Assembly: GCA_002327965.1 (NCBI GenBank)
Contig: DCVB01000066.1
Location: 1 to 14,946 of the forward strand
DNA from: Candidatus Aminicenantes bacterium UBA2199
GTDB lineage: Bacteria > Acidobacteriota > Aminicenantia > UBA2199
Direction of reading: 5' to 3'
DNA: 14,946 nucleotides
Shown: in pieces, positions 1 to 7,983 of the stretch
How the letters are laid out: the number at the start of each line of letters is the position of its first letter
How positions within the stretch are numbered: the first letter of the stretch is position 1
Program-made: the position numbers and the translations under genes
Notes under the pieces: model-generated
Told to the model about the DNA's origin: nothing
What the model saw: the letters and a program-made list of their open reading frames with translations, nothing else
The model's database searches: none

Positions 1-17
1 AAAGCTATTTTGGACAG

Positions 18-485
18 ATGTGGATCGTGTATTATTCCCGGAGCGGCAATACCCGGAAGATGGCGGAGACCATCGCGGAGGGCATGAAAAAAGAGAATGT
101 GGAGGTGGATGTCCGTGATGTCAAGGACGTCACCCCCGCCGACCTCAAGGCCTTCGACGCGATCGTCGTCGGCTCTCCCACCTATTACGGCAGCATGGCC
201 GCCGAAATCAAAAAGCTGTTCGACGAATCTATCCGCATTCATGGCAAGCTGGACGGCAAGGTCGGCGCGGCCTTCGCCTCCAGCGCCAACATCGGCGGGG
301 GCAACGAGACGACGATCCTTGACATCCTGAACGCCATGCTGATCCACGGCATGATCGTGCAGGGCGACTGGCAGGGGGACCACTACGGCCCGGTGGCGAT
401 CGGCGCTCCCGATGAGCGAGCCGTCAAGGAGTGCCTGCGCGCCGGCGGCCGCATCGCCCGACTGCTCAGGAAATTGGCTGGATAA
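18..485 (+). CDS. Flavodoxin-fold / WrbA-like FMN protein
   Basis: This 155-residue protein has the layout of a short-chain flavodoxin or NAD(P)H:quinone reductase-like flavoprotein. The FMN phosphate-binding loop YYSRSGNTRK lies at residues 5-14. A second flavin-contacting segment GSPTYYGSM lies at about 52-60, followed by a SSANIGGGNETT stretch typical of WrbA/NQO-type proteins. It probably carries FMN and moves electrons in the cytosol; the partner cannot be told. There is no signal peptide or membrane segment. Only 17 bases precede the ATG, so promoter and RBS are largely outside the window; GGACAG is the only weak SD-like match. The next gene starts about 100 nt downstream on the same strand. 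Fold assignment is firm, exact function is not. Confidence 0.85.
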   Translation: MWIVYYSRSGNTRKMAETIAEGMKKENVEVDVRDVKDVTPADLKAFDAIVVGSPTYYGSMAAEIKKLFDESIRIHGKLDGKVGAAFASSANIGGGNETTILDILNAMLIHGMIVQGDWQGDHYGPVAIGAPDERAVKECLRAGGRIARLLRKLAG

Positions 486-569
486 GGCGATTCGCGAAAT
501 CATTTTCCGGCCGCAAACAGTGTGCTGACGGGGATATTTCCGCTGCCATGTGTTGTCCCCGTGGCAATT

Positions 570-578
570 TGCTATAAT
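570..578 (+). promoter_or_regulatory. Extended -10 promoter for the MBL hydrolase
   Basis: The sequence TGCTATAAT is a perfect extended -10 element (TGnTATAAT). No good -35 is present at 16-18 nt spacing (GTGTTG at 17), which an extended -10 can tolerate. Transcription would start near 585-586, directly on the ATG at 586, giving a leaderless mRNA. Confidence 0.55.
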
Positions 579-585
579 GGGTAAA

Positions 586-1329
586 ATGAAGGCCTGGGAA
601 ACAAAAAGCGGTCATGGAATAACCCGGGTGCTGGCCGGCAGGAGCAACGCCTTCCTCGTTGCCCATGGCGGGAAATGCCTCCTGGTCGATTCGGGCCCGG
701 GCAGTTGCTGGAAAACGCTGGACAGGCGCCTGCGGCGGCTGGGTGTCGGGCGTCTCGACGCCCTGGTCCTGACTCACGCCCATTACGACCATGCGGGCAA
801 TGCCGCCAGGCTGCAGGAAAAGTATAAGGCCAGGGTGATCGCCCATATCGTGGAAGGGCCTTTCCTGGCCCGGGGCGAGAACAACGCCCTCGGCGGCACC
901 AACGCGCTGACCCGCATTATGGTCGCCGGCCTGGGCAACCGCTTTGGCCGGCGGGCCCGGTATGAGCCGTGCCGTCCCGACATCCAGGTCGATCCCTCAT
1001 TCGACCTGGGCGAATTCGGAATCAAGGCGCAGGCCCTGCATACTCCGGGCCACACGCCCGGTTCGCTGAGCGTGATCGTCGACGACGAGATCGCCCTGGT
1101 GGGCGATGCCATGTTCGGGATCTTCCCCGGGTCGGTCTTTCCGCCCTACGCCATGGACGCCGGTGAGACGGTCAGGAGCTGGGGGAAGCTGCTGGCCACG
1201 AAATGCCGCCTTTTCCTTCCGGCCCACGGTTCGGCGAATCCCCGGCGGCTGGTGTTGAAGGATTATGATAAAAGAAGCGCCCGCAGGGGAAAAGGAGGAT
1301 GCGCTGGGCCAAGCAAAATCGATCGCTGA
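586..1329 (+). CDS. Metallo-beta-lactamase-fold hydrolase
   Basis: The protein carries the full MBL metal-binding set. THAHYDH (H64, H66, D68, H69) is the HxHxDH motif, H156 lies in TPGHTPGS, D174 in VGDAMFG and H214 in LPAHGS. This predicts a binuclear-metal cytosolic hydrolase of the glyoxalase II / general MBL type; the substrate is unknown. I chose ATG 586 (247 residues) because TATAAT at 573-578 would place transcription start at or next to it. ATG 577 and GTG 550 are in frame but lie within the putative promoter and have no SD. The last ~20 residues are rich in Lys, Arg and Gly and lie beyond the usual end of the fold, so the C-terminus may be extended or slightly decayed. Confidence 0.85.
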   Translation: MKAWETKSGHGITRVLAGRSNAFLVAHGGKCLLVDSGPGSCWKTLDRRLRRLGVGRLDALVLTHAHYDHAGNAARLQEKYKARVIAHIVEGPFLARGENNALGGTNALTRIMVAGLGNRFGRRARYEPCRPDIQVDPSFDLGEFGIKAQALHTPGHTPGSLSVIVDDEIALVGDAMFGIFPGSVFPPYAMDAGETVRSWGKLLATKCRLFLPAHGSANPRRLVLKDYDKRSARRGKGGCAGPSKIDR

Positions 1330-1413
1330 AGGCAGTACGTTACCCGGTTCCAGGGCCGGATTCAAGGTCGTCGGCCGCACTTCAAAAAACAGGCCCATGG
1401 TCAGGTTCCGCAC

Positions 1414-1431
1414 GCGAATGACTGCATTCGC
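1414..1431 (+). repeat. Perfect 7-bp hairpin before the methyltransferase RBS
   Basis: GCGAATG (1414-1420) and CATTCGC (1425-1431) are perfect inverted repeats with a 4-nt loop ACTG. The stem ends 2 nt before the GGGAG SD of the methyltransferase gene. No T-run follows, so it is not a classic terminator. It may affect translation or mRNA stability. The surrounding gap 1330-1446 holds nothing else I can support. Confidence 0.4.
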
Positions 1432-1446
1432 CAGGGAGAAAAATTC

Positions 1447-2061
1447 ATGAAAGCGGAAAAAAAGCACCGCGTTTGCCCGGTGGAAAAGGCGGGGATGCTC
1501 GAGCACCCGCTGCGCCGGCTGTACGAAAGCCCGAAGCGCATCCTGCGCCCCTTCGTGGGCGAGGGGATGGACGTCCTCGACTTCGGCTGCGGCCCCGGCT
1601 TTTTCACCCTGGAGATGGCGCGCCTCGTCGGCCCCTCCGGGCATGTGACCGCGGTCGACCTGCAGCAGGGGATGCTAGACAGGGCTCGGAAAAAACTGGA
1701 GCGGGCCGGGCTCGCCGATCAGGTGGCGTTCCATCTCTGCCGTGCCGACGCCATCGGCCTGGCGGGTGAGTTCGATTTCATCCTGGTCTTCCACGTGCTC
1801 CACGAAGCGCCGGACCAGGCGGGCTTGCTTCGCGAGCTGAAGGGGCTGCTGAAGCCGGGGGGGCGGGCGCTGGTCGCCGAGCCCGCTTTTCACATTTCCC
1901 GGGAGGAGTTCCGGGATTCGATCGCTTTGATGAAGCAGGCTGGGCTGGTGGCCGGACCCGAGCCGCGGATCCCGTTCAGCCGCACGGCCGTGCTGCGGGG
2001 AGCCGGCGATGAAAAAGTGGGAAATCGGGACGCGGGCGAAGGAACCGCCGCCAAAAAATAG
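1447..2061 (+). CDS. Class I SAM-dependent methyltransferase
   Basis: This is a 204-residue Rossmann-fold methyltransferase. Motif I is LDFGCGPGFF (about residues 44-53), with the acidic residue ending strand 2 in TAVDLQQGMLDRARKKL. A motif IV-like FDFILVFHVLHE and a post-motif LLKPGGRALVAEP follow. The N-terminal segment CPVEKAGMLEHPLRRLYESP, with its Cys and His, is a recurrent lead-in of a UbiE/methyltransferase-11-type subgroup, but the substrate is unknown. An SD (GGGAG, 1434-1438) lies 8 nt before the ATG. The C-terminal ~20 residues are low-complexity and probably outside the fold. It lies on the same strand as the acc operon, 127 nt before accB, but a -10-like element between them suggests separate transcription. 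Confidence 0.85.
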   Translation: MKAEKKHRVCPVEKAGMLEHPLRRLYESPKRILRPFVGEGMDVLDFGCGPGFFTLEMARLVGPSGHVTAVDLQQGMLDRARKKLERAGLADQVAFHLCRADAIGLAGEFDFILVFHVLHEAPDQAGLLRELKGLLKPGGRALVAEPAFHISREEFRDSIALMKQAGLVAGPEPRIPFSRTAVLRGAGDEKVGNRDAGEGTAAKK

Positions 2062-2080
2062 GTAAGAATTAACGATATCG

Positions 2081-2109
2081 TATATTTCTCGGCCGGCTTG
2101 TTGTATAAT
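2081..2109 (+). promoter_or_regulatory. Possible acc operon promoter
   Basis: A perfect -10 hexamer TATAAT lies at 2104-2109. At 17-nt spacing the -35 position reads TATATT, a poor match, so strength is uncertain. Transcription would begin near 2116 and give a ~70-nt leader before accB. I see no recognisable operator in the leader. Confidence 0.4.
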
Positions 2110-2188
2110 GACGGCTGCTCGGTTCAATTCAGATCAATACAAGATAACAGTCGCTCCGCCATGACTGCGGCCGGCTTCGGGAGGCACG

Positions 2189-2674
2189 ATGACAGGCAAA
2201 GGCATGGATATCGAAAAACTGCTGGAATGGCTGAAGAAATACGACCTGACCGAGCTGACGGTCAGGGACGGCAAGTTCCTGGTGACGCTGAAGAAGGAAT
2301 CCCATGCGGCCCCATTCCCCCGCCAGCCGCTCCTGGGGATTGACGAATCCGGTGGGTCCCTGGCGTCCTCGGCCCGCGCCAGTGAGGGCGGAGCGGTTGG
2401 TTTGCCGGCCGTCCCGGCAGAGACGGCAGGCTGGCACGAGGTGAAGGCGCCGCTGGTCGGGACCTTTTACCGGGCGCCGTCGCCCGACGCCGAACCGTTC
2501 GTCGAGGAGGGGGACCGCGTCGACATCAACGACAAGCTGTGCATCGTGGAGGCCATGAAGATCATGAACGAGATCGAAAGCCCGGTGCGGGGCATCGTGC
2601 GCGAGATCTGTCCCGGGAACAAGGACACGGTGGAATTCGGCCAGGTCCTTTTCCGCATCGAGGAGCGGGAATAG
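2189..2674 (+). CDS. accB: Acetyl-CoA carboxylase biotin carboxyl carrier protein
   Basis: AccB carries the biotin that shuttles CO2 between the carboxylase and carboxyltransferase halves of acetyl-CoA carboxylase, the first step of fatty acid synthesis. At 161 residues the length is normal. The N-terminal helix (DIEKLLEWLKKYDLTELTV) is followed by a flexible linker at about 40-83. The biotinyl domain begins with APLVGTFYRAPSPDAEPF, and the biotinylation motif EAMKIMNE places the modified lysine at K124. The start is set by GGGAGG (2179-2184), 4 nt before ATG 2189; an in-frame ATG at 2204 is less likely. The stop lies 4 nt before accC, so the two are co-translated. Confidence 0.97.
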   Translation: MTGKGMDIEKLLEWLKKYDLTELTVRDGKFLVTLKKESHAAPFPRQPLLGIDESGGSLASSARASEGGAVGLPAVPAETAGWHEVKAPLVGTFYRAPSPDAEPFVEEGDRVDINDKLCIVEAMKIMNEIESPVRGIVREICPGNKDTVEFGQVLFRIEERE

Positions 2675-2678
2675 CGGC

Positions 2679-4046
2679 ATGATCCGCAAGCTCCTGATCG
2701 CCAATCGCGGCGAGATCGCCGTACGCATCATCCGCGCCGCCCGGGAACTCGGCATCCAGACCGTCGCCGTTTTTTCCGAGGCCGACCGCGAGGCCCTGTT
2801 CGTCCGCTATGCCGACCAGGCGGTCTGCATCGGGCCGCCTCCCCCCTCCGAAAGCTATCTGTTCTATCAGAACATCCTGGCGGCGGCCAAGTCGACCGGT
2901 GCCGACGCCATCCATCCCGGATACGGCTTTCTCTCGGAAAACGCCTTTTTTGCCGAGGCCTGCCGCGCCGTCCACATCATCTTCGTCGGTCCCAGTCCGC
3001 AGGCGATCCGCAAGATGGGGGACAAGGCCACGGCCAAGCGGCTGATGAAGGAGGCCGGCGTGCCGACCGTGCCCGGATCGGAAGGGGTGCTCGAGTCGGC
3101 GGCGGCCGCCCGCAGGCTTGCCGACGAGATCGGCTACCCGGTGGTGATCAAGGCGACGGCCGGCGGCGGCGGGCGCGGCATGCGCATCGTCCACGGGAAG
3201 AAGGAGCTGGAAGGCGCCTTCAACGCCGCGGTCGGCGAAGCCCGGCAGGCCTTCGGCGACGCCGGGGTCTACCTGGAAAAGTTCATCGAGAACCCAAAGC
3301 ACATCGAAATCCAGGTCCTGGGCGACAAGCACGGCCAGGCGGTGCATCTCTTCGAGCGCGACTGCTCGATCCAGCGCCGTTACCAGAAGCTGCTCGAGGA
3401 AGCCCCCTCTCCCGTCCTGGATGACGACACGCGCGCCGCCATGGGGCGCATCGCCGTCGCGGCCGCCCGTTCGGTGAGCTACGACTCGGTGGGTACCATC
3501 GAGTTCATCTACGACATGCGGACGCAACGCTATTATTTCATCGAAATGAACACGCGCATCCAGGTGGAGCACCCGGTGACGGAGATGATCACCGGCGTGG
3601 ACCTGGTGAAACGGCAGATCCAGGTGGCCGACGGCGAAAGACTTTCCCTGACGCAGGAGGGGATCGCCAGAACGGGCCATGCCATCGAATGCCGCATCAA
3701 CGCCGAGGACGCACGGCAGGATTTCCTGCCGCAGACCGGGACGCTGAGCCAGTACATCGTGCCCGGCGGCCCCGGCGTCCGCGTTGATGCCGGAGTCTAT
3801 CCCGGCTATGCCATCCCGCCTTTCTATGATTCCATGATCGCCAAGCTGATCGTCTGGGGCGAGACGCGCAAGGACGCCATCGCCCGCATGAGACGGGCAC
3901 TGGGTGAGTTCATCGTGGAGGGGGTCGCTACCACCATTCCCTTCCACCAGCGGATCATCCAGCACCCGGAGTTCCACCAGGGCACGTACACCACCGATTT
4001 CATTCGCCGGGTCATGGCCGCCGATGGAGGAGAGAACGCATGCTGA
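2679..4046 (+). CDS. accC: Acetyl-CoA carboxylase biotin carboxylase subunit
   Basis: AccC carboxylates the AccB biotin using ATP and bicarbonate. It is 455 residues, close to the usual ~450. Visible landmarks are the N-terminal biotin carboxylase segment (LIANRGEIAVRIIRAARELG), HPGYGFLSEN, and the ATP-grasp glycine loop with K158 and GGGGRG (162-167). The catalytic segment IEMNTRIQVEHPVTE follows, with E289 and R293 at the positions of E. coli E288 and R292. A C-terminal domain ends around the TIPFHQRI segment. All key residues are present. The gene starts 4 nt after the accB stop, with GAGGAG of the accB end as SD, and its last 7 nt overlap accD. Confidence 0.98.
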   Translation: MIRKLLIANRGEIAVRIIRAARELGIQTVAVFSEADREALFVRYADQAVCIGPPPPSESYLFYQNILAAAKSTGADAIHPGYGFLSENAFFAEACRAVHIIFVGPSPQAIRKMGDKATAKRLMKEAGVPTVPGSEGVLESAAAARRLADEIGYPVVIKATAGGGGRGMRIVHGKKELEGAFNAAVGEARQAFGDAGVYLEKFIENPKHIEIQVLGDKHGQAVHLFERDCSIQRRYQKLLEEAPSPVLDDDTRAAMGRIAVAAARSVSYDSVGTIEFIYDMRTQRYYFIEMNTRIQVEHPVTEMITGVDLVKRQIQVADGERLSLTQEGIARTGHAIECRINAEDARQDFLPQTGTLSQYIVPGGPGVRVDAGVYPGYAIPPFYDSMIAKLIVWGETRKDAIARMRRALGEFIVEGVATTIPFHQRIIQHPEFHQGTYTTDFIRRVMAADGGENAC

Positions 4047-4849
4047 ACCGGCTGTTCGTCCAGTGCCCGCAGTGCCAGACCACGCACTTCATCTCGTTCT
4101 TCAAGAGCGCCCACTATGTCTGCTCGCGCTGCGGCCACCACTCGCGGCTTGATCCCCCGCATTGGATCCGGCAACTGTGCGACCGGGGGACATTCCGTTC
4201 CCTGTTCGCCAACCTGAAGAGCCTGGACCCGCTGCGCTTCCCCCAGTACCGGCAGAAGCTCGACGCGGCGGAACGGGCGGCCAGCGGCTGGGAGGCGGTG
4301 GTCACCGGCACGGCCGAGATCGGCGACATGCCGGTCGCCCTGGCCATCATGGATCCCGGCTTCATCATGGCGTCGATGGGATCGGTGGTGGGGGAGAAGA
4401 TCGCCCGGCTGCTGGAGCATGCCGCCGACCACCGCCTACCGGTGGTGATAGTGATCTGCTCGGGAGGGGCGCGCATGCAGGAGGGCATCCTCTCGCTGAT
4501 GCAGATGGCCAAGACCGCGGCGGCCGTTCGCCGTCTGCACGGCAAGCGCCAGCCGCTGATCACCATCCTGACCGATCCCACCACCGGCGGCGTCACCGCT
4601 TCCTTTGCCATGCTCGGTGACGTCAGCATCGCCGAGACTGGGGCGCTGATCGGCTTCGCCGGTCCGCGCGTGATCCAGCAGACCATCGGCCAGAAACTCC
4701 CCCCCGGCTTCCAGACCGCCGAGTTCCTGCTGGAGAAAGGCATGGTGGACATCGTCGTGCCGCGCAAGCACCTGCGCGCCACCCTGGTCGGCGTCTTGAA
4801 AATACACCGTACCCGCCCCTATCCTTTCCACCACGGGGGGGGCGAATGA
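4040..4849 (+). CDS. accD: Acetyl-CoA carboxylase carboxyltransferase beta subunit
   Basis: AccD and AccA form the carboxyltransferase that moves CO2 from biotin to acetyl-CoA. The N-terminal zinc ribbon is intact: C9, C12, C28 and C31 with the family's C-x2-C-x15-C-x2-C spacing. The crotonase-like core shows SMGSVVGEKIARL, CSGGARMQEG, DPTTGGVTASFAMLGD and GFAGPRVIQQTIG. At 269 residues it is shorter than many family members (~285-300), mainly at the ends. The usual MDFxFMGGSMGSVVGEK reads MDPGFIMASMGSVVGEK here, so the two glycines before SMGS are Met and Ala. The start ATG lies inside accC (7-nt overlap, with GGAGGAGAG as SD), implying coupling. Confidence 0.97.
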   Translation: MLNRLFVQCPQCQTTHFISFFKSAHYVCSRCGHHSRLDPPHWIRQLCDRGTFRSLFANLKSLDPLRFPQYRQKLDAAERAASGWEAVVTGTAEIGDMPVALAIMDPGFIMASMGSVVGEKIARLLEHAADHRLPVVIVICSGGARMQEGILSLMQMAKTAAAVRRLHGKRQPLITILTDPTTGGVTASFAMLGDVSIAETGALIGFAGPRVIQQTIGQKLPPGFQTAEFLLEKGMVDIVVPRKHLRATLVGVLKIHRTRPYPFHHGGGE

Positions 4850-4905
4850 ATGCCGCCCCGGCGCCGGCAAGCGCCCGAGCGGTCATGGAGATGAGATCGG
4901 CATGA
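4846..4905 (+). CDS. Possible 19-codon coupling ORF between accD and accA
   Basis: This tiny frame starts at an ATG overlapping the accD stop (ATGA, 4846-4849) and stops at a TGA overlapping the accA start (ATGA, 4902-4905). A ribosome could therefore step accD to ORF to accA without leaving the message. The peptide is Ala/Pro-rich in its first half and ends VMEMRSA. It may be chance, since no SD is visible for it; accA has its own GGAG at 4887-4890. I list it because both overlaps are exact. Confidence 0.25.
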   Translation: MNAAPAPASARAVMEMRSA

Positions 4906-5723
4906 AACCCGCCATTGACGTCGTGAGGCTGGCCCGGCATCCCAAGAGGCCGACCAGCCGGGATTTTATCGAATACTTGGTGCGCGACTTCGTGGAATTG
5001 CACGGCGACCGCCGTTTCGCCGACGACCCGGCCATCATCGGCGGCATCGGCTTCTTTGCCGACATCCCGGTGACCATCCTGGGCCACCAGAAGGGGCGCA
5101 ATGTCAGGGAGAACATCCGCCGCCATTTCGGCATGGCCCATCCCGAGGGCTACCGCAAGGCTCTGCGCCTGATGAAGCAGGCCGAGCGTTTCGGCCGGCC
5201 GGTGATCACCCTGATCGATACTCCCGGCGCCTACCCCGGCATCGGCGCCGAGGAGCGCGGCCAGGCGGAAGCCATTGCCACGAACCTGTACGAGATGTCC
5301 GGGCTGAGGGTCCCGATCGTGGCGCTGGTAACGGGCGAGGGGGGCTCGGGCGGAGCTCTTGGCATCGGCGTGGCCGATCGCGTCTTCATGCTCGCCAACG
5401 CCATTTACTCGGTCATTTCCCCGGAAGGCTGCGCTTCCATCCTCTGGAAAGACGCCGCCAAGGCCTCGGCCGCGGCCGAAGCCCTGCGCCTGCGCGCCGT
5501 CGATCTGAAAGAGCTGGGAGTGATTGACGGCATCATTGCCGAGCCCGGGGAAGGGGCGCACGAGCAACCGGGCGAAGCGATGGGCCACGCGCGCAAGGCG
5601 ATCGCCATGGCCCTGAAAGAACTGCTGGTGCTGGACGAAGAGACCCTGGTGCGGAGCCGCTACGACAAGTTCCGCCGCATGGGCGCCTTTACCCTGGACG
5701 ACGGACTCAGCGGGCTGATCTAG
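4902..5723 (+). CDS. accA: Acetyl-CoA carboxylase carboxyltransferase alpha subunit
   Basis: AccA is the partner of AccD in the cytosolic carboxyltransferase. Recognisable blocks are VRLARHPKRPTSRDFIEYL, GHQKGRNVRENIRRHFGMAHPEGYRKALRLMKQAE, IDTPGAYPGIGAEERGQAEAIA, GEGGSGGALGIGVAD and YSVISPEGCASILWKD. At 273 residues it is shorter than the usual ~310-325 because it starts directly at the LARHP block and lacks the N-terminal helical segment. No start codon is available in frame between the end of accD and 4902, so the short form is genuine unless there is a sequencing error. The RBS is GGAG at 4887-4890. It is the last gene of accBCDA and converges on fusA 19 nt away. Confidence 0.96.
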   Translation: MKPAIDVVRLARHPKRPTSRDFIEYLVRDFVELHGDRRFADDPAIIGGIGFFADIPVTILGHQKGRNVRENIRRHFGMAHPEGYRKALRLMKQAERFGRPVITLIDTPGAYPGIGAEERGQAEAIATNLYEMSGLRVPIVALVTGEGGSGGALGIGVADRVFMLANAIYSVISPEGCASILWKDAAKASAAAEALRLRAVDLKELGVIDGIIAEPGEGAHEQPGEAMGHARKAIAMALKELLVLDEETLVRSRYDKFRRMGAFTLDDGLSGLI

Positions 5724-5724
5724 G

Positions 5725-5743
5725 GCCGGAGCGGGTCCGCGGC
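5725..5743. terminator. Possible bidirectional hairpin between accA and fusA
   Basis: The 19-nt gap between two convergent genes contains GCCGGA (5725-5730) facing TCCGCGGC (5736-5743), a GC-rich stem with one bulge. A second partner, TCCGGC at 5751-5756, lies in the fusA end. No T-tract follows on either side, so intrinsic termination is uncertain. Confidence 0.25.
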
Positions 5744-7827
5744 TATTCCTTTCCGGCTTTCTTCGCGCGCAGGTCGGCCAGCAGCTTCTCCTCGATCGAC
5801 TTGGGCAGGGGCGAATACTGCAGGAACTCGATGGAGTGGCTGGCGCGGCCGCTGGAAACGGTGCGCAGCACCGAGGCATAGCCGAACATCTCCATCAGCG
5901 GGATGCTGCCGTTGATCTTCTGCGAGCCCTTGCGGAAGCGGCGCATGCTGTCGATGTGGCCGCGGCGGCGGTTGACGTCGCCGATGATCTCGCCCATGTA
6001 CTCGTCGGGCGTGTTGATCTCGATCTTCATGATCGGCTCCAGGATGTGCGGCGCCGCCTTGGCGATGGCCGCCTTGATGGCCAGCTGGGCGCAGGTCTTG
6101 AAGGCCTGCTCGGAGGAGTCCACGGCGTGGAAGCTGCCGTCGAGCAGGACGAACTTGACGTCGACCATGGGGTAGCCGGCAAAAGGACCCTTTTCCATCG
6201 AGGCGCGGAATCCTTTTTCGATGGCCGGGATGAATTCCTTGGGGATGTTGCCGCCCTTGATGTGGTTGACGAACTCCAGGCCCAGGCCGGCGTTGGGCTC
6301 GAGGCGCATCTCGATATGGGCGAACTGGCCCTTGCCGCCGGTCTGCTTCTTGAACTTATAGTTGCTTTCCGCTTCGCGGGTGATGGCCTCGCGGAAGGCC
6401 ACGGCGGGCTGGCCGACCTTGACGTCGACCTTGTGCTCGGTCTTGAGGCGGTCGACGATGATGTCCAGGTGCAGTTCGCCCATGCCCGAGATCACCGTCT
6501 CCTCGGTCTCGTCGTCGAAATGGACCTTGAAGGAGGGGTCCTCCAGCGACAGCTTGTGCAGGGCGGCCGACAGCCTGTCGCGTTCCCTGGCCGACGGCGG
6601 CTCGATCTTCAGGTCGATGACCGTGTCGGGATAGTGGATGTTCTCCAGCAGCAGCGGCTCCTTCTCGGAGCACAGGGTGTCGCCGGTGGTGGTGAACTTG
6701 GTGCCGATCAGGGCGGCGATGTCGCCGGCGCGCACGGCGTCGACTTCCTCGCGGCGGTCGGCGTGGATGCGCAGGATGCGGCCGATGCGCTCGCGCTTGT
6801 CCTTGACCGGGTTGTAGACGTAGCTGCCGGCCTGCAGCTCGCCGGAGTAGACGCGGACGAAGGTCTGCTGGCCGACGAAGGCGTCGTTGATGATCTTGAA
6901 GGCCAGGGCGGCGAAGGGCTCCTTGGCCGACGGTTTGCGCGAGACCGCTTTTTCCCGGTCGTCGAGGTCGCTGCCGACGATGATGCCGCGGTCGACGGGC
7001 GAGGGCAGGTAGTCGACCACCGCGTCCAGCAGCAGGCGGATGCCCTTGTTCTTGAAGGCGGTGCCGCAGAACACCGGGGTGATGCACAGGGTGAGGACGG
7101 CGTGGCGCGTGGCGCGCTTGACGTCCTCCTCGCCGATCTCCTGCTCGTTGAGGAACTTCTCCATCAGGTCCAGGTCGAAGTCGGCCAGGCGCTCCAGCAT
7201 CTGCTGGCGCAGCTTGCGGGCCGGCTCCAGCAGGTCGGCAGGTATATCCGAGATCTTCATCTCCATTCCGTCGTAGGTGACGGCCTGCATCCGGACCAGG
7301 TCGACCACGCCCTGGAAATTTTCCTCGCTGCCGATGGGCAGCTGGTAGACCAGGGCGTTGGCGCCCAGCATCTCGTTCATCATCTCCACCGTCTGGAACA
7401 GGTCGGCCCCCTGGCGGTCCATCTTGTTGACGAAGGCGATGCGCGGCACCTTGTAGCGGTCGGCCTGGTGCCAGACCGTCTCGCTCTGCGGCTCGACGCC
7501 GCCCACGGCGCAGAAGACCATGGCGATGCCGTCCAGCACGCGCAGCGAGCGCTCGACCTCGACGGTGAAGTCGATGTGGCCCGGGGTGTCGATGAGATTG
7601 ACCTGGTGGTCCTTCCAGCGGGTGGTGATGGCCGCCGAGGAGATGGTGATGCCCCGCTCCTGCTCCTGCTTCATGAAATCCATCACCGCCTGGCCGTCGT
7701 GGACCTCGCCGGTGCGGTGGGTGATGCCGGTGAAGAACAGGATGCGCTCGCTGGTGGTGGTCTTGCCGGCGTCGATGTGGGCCACGATGCCGATGTTGCG
7801 GATCTTCTGCATGACGGACTGTTCCAT
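5743..7827 (-). CDS. fusA: Elongation factor G (translocase GTPase)
   Basis: EF-G drives ribosomal translocation and, with RRF, recycling, using GTP. From ATG 7827 it is 694 residues, normal length. GTPase motifs are AHIDAGKT (16-23), RGITISSA of switch I, DTPGHIDF and NKMD. Domain IV shows the KKQTGGKGQ loop and the GSFHAVDSSEQAFK segment with its tip histidine, and domain V follows, so it looks catalytically complete. AAGGAG (7837-7842) sits 9 nt before ATG 7827; an upstream in-frame TTG at 7863 would bury that SD and is less likely. Neighbours are not rpsL, rpsG or tuf, so this is either a relocated sole copy or a second EF-G. It converges with accA and diverges from the acyltransferase gene. 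Confidence 0.95.
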   Translation of the reverse strand: MEQSVMQKIRNIGIVAHIDAGKTTTSERILFFTGITHRTGEVHDGQAVMDFMKQEQERGITISSAAITTRWKDHQVNLIDTPGHIDFTVEVERSLRVLDGIAMVFCAVGGVEPQSETVWHQADRYKVPRIAFVNKMDRQGADLFQTVEMMNEMLGANALVYQLPIGSEENFQGVVDLVRMQAVTYDGMEMKISDIPADLLEPARKLRQQMLERLADFDLDLMEKFLNEQEIGEEDVKRATRHAVLTLCITPVFCGTAFKNKGIRLLLDAVVDYLPSPVDRGIIVGSDLDDREKAVSRKPSAKEPFAALAFKIINDAFVGQQTFVRVYSGELQAGSYVYNPVKDKRERIGRILRIHADRREEVDAVRAGDIAALIGTKFTTTGDTLCSEKEPLLLENIHYPDTVIDLKIEPPSARERDRLSAALHKLSLEDPSFKVHFDDETEETVISGMGELHLDIIVDRLKTEHKVDVKVGQPAVAFREAITREAESNYKFKKQTGGKGQFAHIEMRLEPNAGLGLEFVNHIKGGNIPKEFIPAIEKGFRASMEKGPFAGYPMVDVKFVLLDGSFHAVDSSEQAFKTCAQLAIKAAIAKAAPHILEPIMKIEINTPDEYMGEIIGDVNRRRGHIDSMRRFRKGSQKINGSIPLMEMFGYASVLRTVSSGRASHSIEFLQYSPLPKSIEEKLLADLRAKKAGKE

Positions 7828-7983
7828 GGGTCCAAGCTCCTTCTGGTATCGATCAGGCTCCAAAGGCCGCCATTCGCCAGCAGGGCTTTTGCCGGATTGC
7901 GATTCCTCGGTGATTCTTGATCTGGGGATATGACGGAAAGCGATACCCGTTCTCAGGAAGCGATGGCCTTGATCGTAGACGCG

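Noticed and set aside
1265..1450. 61-codon + frame between the MBL and methyltransferase genes
   Set aside because: Overlaps the MBL end, has no SD and no resemblance to a known protein.
2108..2164. 18-codon ORF starting in the acc -10 box
   Set aside because: The ATG lies within TATAATG, upstream of the likely transcription start, so it would not be on the mRNA.
2562..3977. 471-codon minus-strand frame opposite accC
   Set aside because: Low-complexity, no motif, no RBS; a shadow of accC.
4623..5879. 418-codon minus-strand frame opposite accA and accD
   Set aside because: Overlaps two certain genes and has no recognisable domain.
5836..7920. 694-codon open frame on the + strand opposite fusA
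   Set aside because: It is rich in Ala, Val, Asp, Leu and Gly with no domain, and mirrors the fusA codon pattern; long antisense frames are common opposite GC-rich genes.
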